Shown here in pieces: positions 48,143-50,501 of a DNA stretch of 50,501 nucleotides (its first letter is position 1; each line of letters begins with the position of its first letter). The notes below the pieces were generated by a model. That model searched no databases, was not told where the DNA came from, and saw nothing but the letters and a program-made list of their open reading frames with translations. The stretch comes from Methylobacterium gregans (GTDB lineage Bacteria; Pseudomonadota; Alphaproteobacteria; Rhizobiales; Beijerinckiaceae), in contig NZ_BPQM01000071.1 of the NCBI RefSeq assembly GCF_022179245.1, forward strand, positions 1-50,501, in the 5' to 3' direction. The position numbers were made by a program, and so were the translations under genes.

Positions 48143-50497
48143 TCACGCCTGCCGTCGCAGGATCGCGAAGGGCAGGTGCCGGAACAGCTCGCCGCAGTCG
48201 GCCCGCCCGCCCGCGCGGGTCTCGCCGGTGACGAGATCGCGCCAGCGCGTGCCCGCGCCGAGGTCGAGGGACGTGCCGGCGAAGCCCTCGCCGGACCAGA
48301 CCTTACCTTCGGGCAAGAGCTTGGAGACGAGGCGCGGCACGGCCACGACCAGATCCTCACCGTCTCCCGCCCCGTCCGCGCGCTGGAAGGCGAGCACGTG
48401 GGCGGCCTTCGCGCCCTCGGCCGGCAGGGCTCGGTAGTCCGCGTCGGCGTAGAAGCCCGGCCGCTCGGCGCGCTCGGCCAGGAGCTTGGCCAGCACCGCC
48501 TGCTTCACGCGCCCGTCCCACCACGTGCCGATCAGCTCGCCCGCCGGACGGCCCTCCTCGAGCGCCCGCTCCAGCGCCGGGTAGTCCACCGGGCGGCGGT
48601 TGTCGGGATCGACGAAGGAGAAGTCCCAGAACTCGGTGCCCTGATAGGTGTCCGGCAGGCCCGGCAGGGTGCATTTGAGCACCGTGCGGCTCAAAGATGC
48701 CAGCATGCCGAGATGCGCCAGGCGCTGCGCGAAGGGGCGCAGCTCCCGCAGGAAATCCGAGCCCGGCGCGATGATCGCCTCGAACAGGCGCTTGACCGCG
48801 CCCTCGTAGGCCTCGTCCACGTTGACCCAGCTGGAGCGGCGCTTGCCCTCGCGCATCGCCTTCTCGCCGTAGGCGATCAGGCGGTTGCGGAAGTCCTCGA
48901 TCGCCGCAGATTCGTCCTTCTCGAGGAGTTCCAGCGGCCACGCGCCGAGGATTCCTTGAAAGAACATCCACTGGTCGTTGGCGTCGGGCGCCGGCTCGTC
49001 GTCGATCGTGGCGAGGTGCGGCCCGGCGGTCGAGCGCCAGAGATCCCAGGCGCGGGCCCAGGCATCCGGCATCTCGGAGAGCGCGAGCAGGCGCGTGCGG
49101 GCATCCTCGCCGCGCTTGGTATCGTGCGTCGCCGTGGTGATCATGGCGTTCGGCCAGTCGCGGGCGCGCGCCGCCTGGAGCGCGTGGAAATGCTCCGCGT
49201 CGATGCCGTACTCGCCCGGATCACCCCCGACCTCGTTGAGGCCGAGGAGCAGTGCGTAGCGGTAGAACAGCGTGTCCTCCAGGCTCTTGGCCATCACCGG
49301 GCCCGTGAGCTGCTGGAAGCGCCGGCGGAAGCGCAGCACGGTACGCGGGTCCGGCCGGCCCGGTCCCGCGGTCTCCACGCGGCCGAGCAGGACGTTCTGC
49401 GCGAAGTCGTGCACCGAGCGGTCCGGCAGGCCGGACCAGCGCTTGGCCTTGGCGACCGCGCCCTCGATCAGGCGCACGTCCTCCGCCTCGATCTCGGCGT
49501 CCTCCAGCTCCGGCGGCAGGTAGCTGCGGTAGGTGGGAAAGCGCGCGATGATCTCGATGAGGGCCCGGCGGATGGCGTTGACCGAGAAATCGCGGGTGCG
49601 CCGGTCGGAATCGGCCACCTCCTTGAGGTCTGCGGTCAGAACCTCCAGCTCGCTGGCAAAGCTGATCTCGAGGATCTCCGCCTTCGCGGCGCGGAGCTGG
49701 AAGCCGTAGGGCTCGTCGAAGCCGGAGGCCCACTCGTAGATCCGGCGGACCTTGGCCTGTTTCTCCTTGTCGACGAGGATGCCGTCGAGCTGGTTCAGCA
49801 CGTCGTAGCCGGTGGTGCCGGCGACCGGCCAGGGCCGCAGCTTCTCGCCGGGCTCGAGGATCTTCTCGACGACGACGTAGAAGCCCGGGCCCACGGCCGC
49901 CTGGAGCGCGCGGGCGTAGCCGAGCGGATCGGCCAGACCGTCGATGTGGTCGATGCGCAGCCCATCGATGCGGCCCTCCCGCACGTGCCGGAACACGGTC
50001 TCGTGCGAGCGGTGGAAGATGTCGGTCTTCTCCACCCGCAGGCCGGCCAGCGAGTTCACGTCGAAGAAGCGGCGGTAGTTGATGTCGCTCGACGCGATGC
50101 GCCAGTGGGCCAGCCGGTAGGCTTGGCTCTCCAACAGGCGGTGGAGCGGCCCGAAGCTGTCCGGGTGTCCCTTGACGCCGTTGAGGAGCTTCAAGCCCCG
50201 CTCCATCGCGTCGCGGATCGTCGGCGCGGCGGCGTAGACGGCGGCGAGCCGCTGCTTCAGCCCCTCCGCCTCCTCCGGGAAGCCCCGGCGGCGCTCCGGG
50301 TTGGTCTCCTCGCCCATGGTGCGCAGGCGCTCGGAGATCGCCATCAGCTCGGCCGAGGCGTCGTCGCCGACCTCGCCGAGCGCGGCCAGCACCCGGTTGA
50401 GGATGGTCGGGTAGTTCAGGGGCCGGATCGGGAACTGGTGCTCGTAGTGCCAGACGCTGAAGGCGCCCGCCTGCGGGTCGAACTTCAGCGTCTGGCA
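48143..50497 (-). CDS. treY: Malto-oligosyltrehalose synthase (5' end missing)
   Basis: About 785 residues of the C-terminal part of TreY, which turns the reducing end of a glucan into a trehalosyl unit. Catalytic segments LRIDHIDGLADP, VVVEKILEPGEKL and ATHDTKRGEDARTRL are present, with GLPDTYQGTEFWDF near the end. The readable N-terminal edge is TLKFDPQAGAFSVWHYEH, where family members have GELxLxFD; the start lies beyond the window. A TAG (50500-50498) interrupts the frame at the very edge, caused by the fold-back repeat at 50444-50501, so I treat it as a junction artefact or rearrangement, not a natural stop. treZ is not visible. Confidence 0.9.
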   Translation of the reverse strand, partial: CQTLKFDPQAGAFSVWHYEHQFPIRPLNYPTILNRVLAALGEVGDDASAELMAISERLRTMGEETNPERRRGFPEEAEGLKQRLAAVYAAAPTIRDAMERGLKLLNGVKGHPDSFGPLHRLLESQAYRLAHWRIASSDINYRRFFDVNSLAGLRVEKTDIFHRSHETVFRHVREGRIDGLRIDHIDGLADPLGYARALQAAVGPGFYVVVEKILEPGEKLRPWPVAGTTGYDVLNQLDGILVDKEKQAKVRRIYEWASGFDEPYGFQLRAAKAEILEISFASELEVLTADLKEVADSDRRTRDFSVNAIRRALIEIIARFPTYRSYLPPELEDAEIEAEDVRLIEGAVAKAKRWSGLPDRSVHDFAQNVLLGRVETAGPGRPDPRTVLRFRRRFQQLTGPVMAKSLEDTLFYRYALLLGLNEVGGDPGEYGIDAEHFHALQAARARDWPNAMITTATHDTKRGEDARTRLLALSEMPDAWARAWDLWRSTAGPHLATIDDEPAPDANDQWMFFQGILGAWPLELLEKDESAAIEDFRNRLIAYGEKAMREGKRRSSWVNVDEAYEGAVKRLFEAIIAPGSDFLRELRPFAQRLAHLGMLASLSRTVLKCTLPGLPDTYQGTEFWDFSFVDPDNRRPVDYPALERALEEGRPAGELIGTWWDGRVKQAVLAKLLAERAERPGFYADADYRALPAEGAKAAHVLAFQRADGAGDGEDLVVAVPRLVSKLLPEGKVWSGEGFAGTSLDLGAGTRWRDLVTGETRAGGRADCGELFRHLPFAILRRQA

Positions 50498-50501
50498 CTA
50501 C
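50444..50501. repeat. 18-bp perfect inverted repeat ending at the window edge
   Basis: Bases 50484-50501 (TTCAGCGTCTGGCACTAC) are the exact reverse complement of 50444-50461, with 22 bases between. The right arm replaces the expected treY coding sequence and introduces a stop. The outermost arm may continue beyond the window. Confidence 0.85.

Noticed and set aside
48143..50392. Treating the GTG at 50392 as the true treY start
   Set aside because: The homologous frame continues upstream of it (HYEHQFPIRPLNYPTILNR) and the protein would lack the N-terminal half of its GH13 barrel.

Overview
The window comes from a very GC-rich Alphaproteobacterium. The gene content and order fit the Hyphomicrobiales, most likely Methylobacterium/Methylorubrum or a close relative: the Rhizobiales-type cox operon order (coxB-coxA-ctaB-small protein-ctaG-coxC-DUF983-surf1 followed by thrC and an M16 peptidase), an EcfG-like promoter and a CtrA box all point that way. 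The genus is an inference from protein style and layout. I found no rRNA, tRNA, insertion sequence, prophage or CRISPR array. Long open frames antisense to gltB, glgP, treS, glgE and coxA are by-products of GC-rich codon use.

Layout. 1-2305: two tandem RND efflux adaptors (the second cut by the window edge), divergent from a TetR regulator. 2355-8294: small housekeeping genes, namely a DUF442 phosphatase-like protein, a YpfJ-type zinc peptidase, a type-4-like uracil-DNA glycosylase, ETF-ubiquinone oxidoreductase and a secreted DUF459 SGNH hydrolase. 8450-14696: glutamate synthase, transcribed gltB then gltD. 15316-17194: a secreted Pro/Ala-rich protein converging on fdhD. 17482-27954: the cytochrome c oxidase structural and assembly operon, then DUF4864, a tiny ORF, threonine synthase and an M16 peptidase. 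28181-32512: a membrane PAS-GGDEF-EAL protein whose two catalytic motifs both look degenerate, then a small coiled-coil protein with a near-perfect CtrA box upstream, then a flavoreductase-like protein whose ferredoxin-like part has no cysteines. 32640-50501: a large storage-glucan/trehalose locus.

The glucan locus holds glgP, a GH13 alpha-glucosidase-like gene, glgA, glgB, a treS-maltokinase fusion, a glgE carrying an extra complete GH13 domain, and treY (cut by the window edge). Together they describe a cycle: TreY converts glucan ends towards trehalose, TreS and maltokinase turn trehalose into maltose 1-phosphate, GlgE polymerises it, GlgB branches it, and GlgP and the GH13 enzyme degrade it, with GlgA as a second elongation route. 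treZ, glgC and glgX are not visible in the window.

Observations most worth a second look are the CtrA-boxed module next to the degenerate c-di-GMP protein (28181-32512), the double-GH13 GlgE, the EcfG-like promoter at glgA, several arrays of perfect hairpins at gene ends, and an 18-bp perfect fold-back at the right edge that puts a stop codon into treY and looks like an assembly or rearrangement junction.
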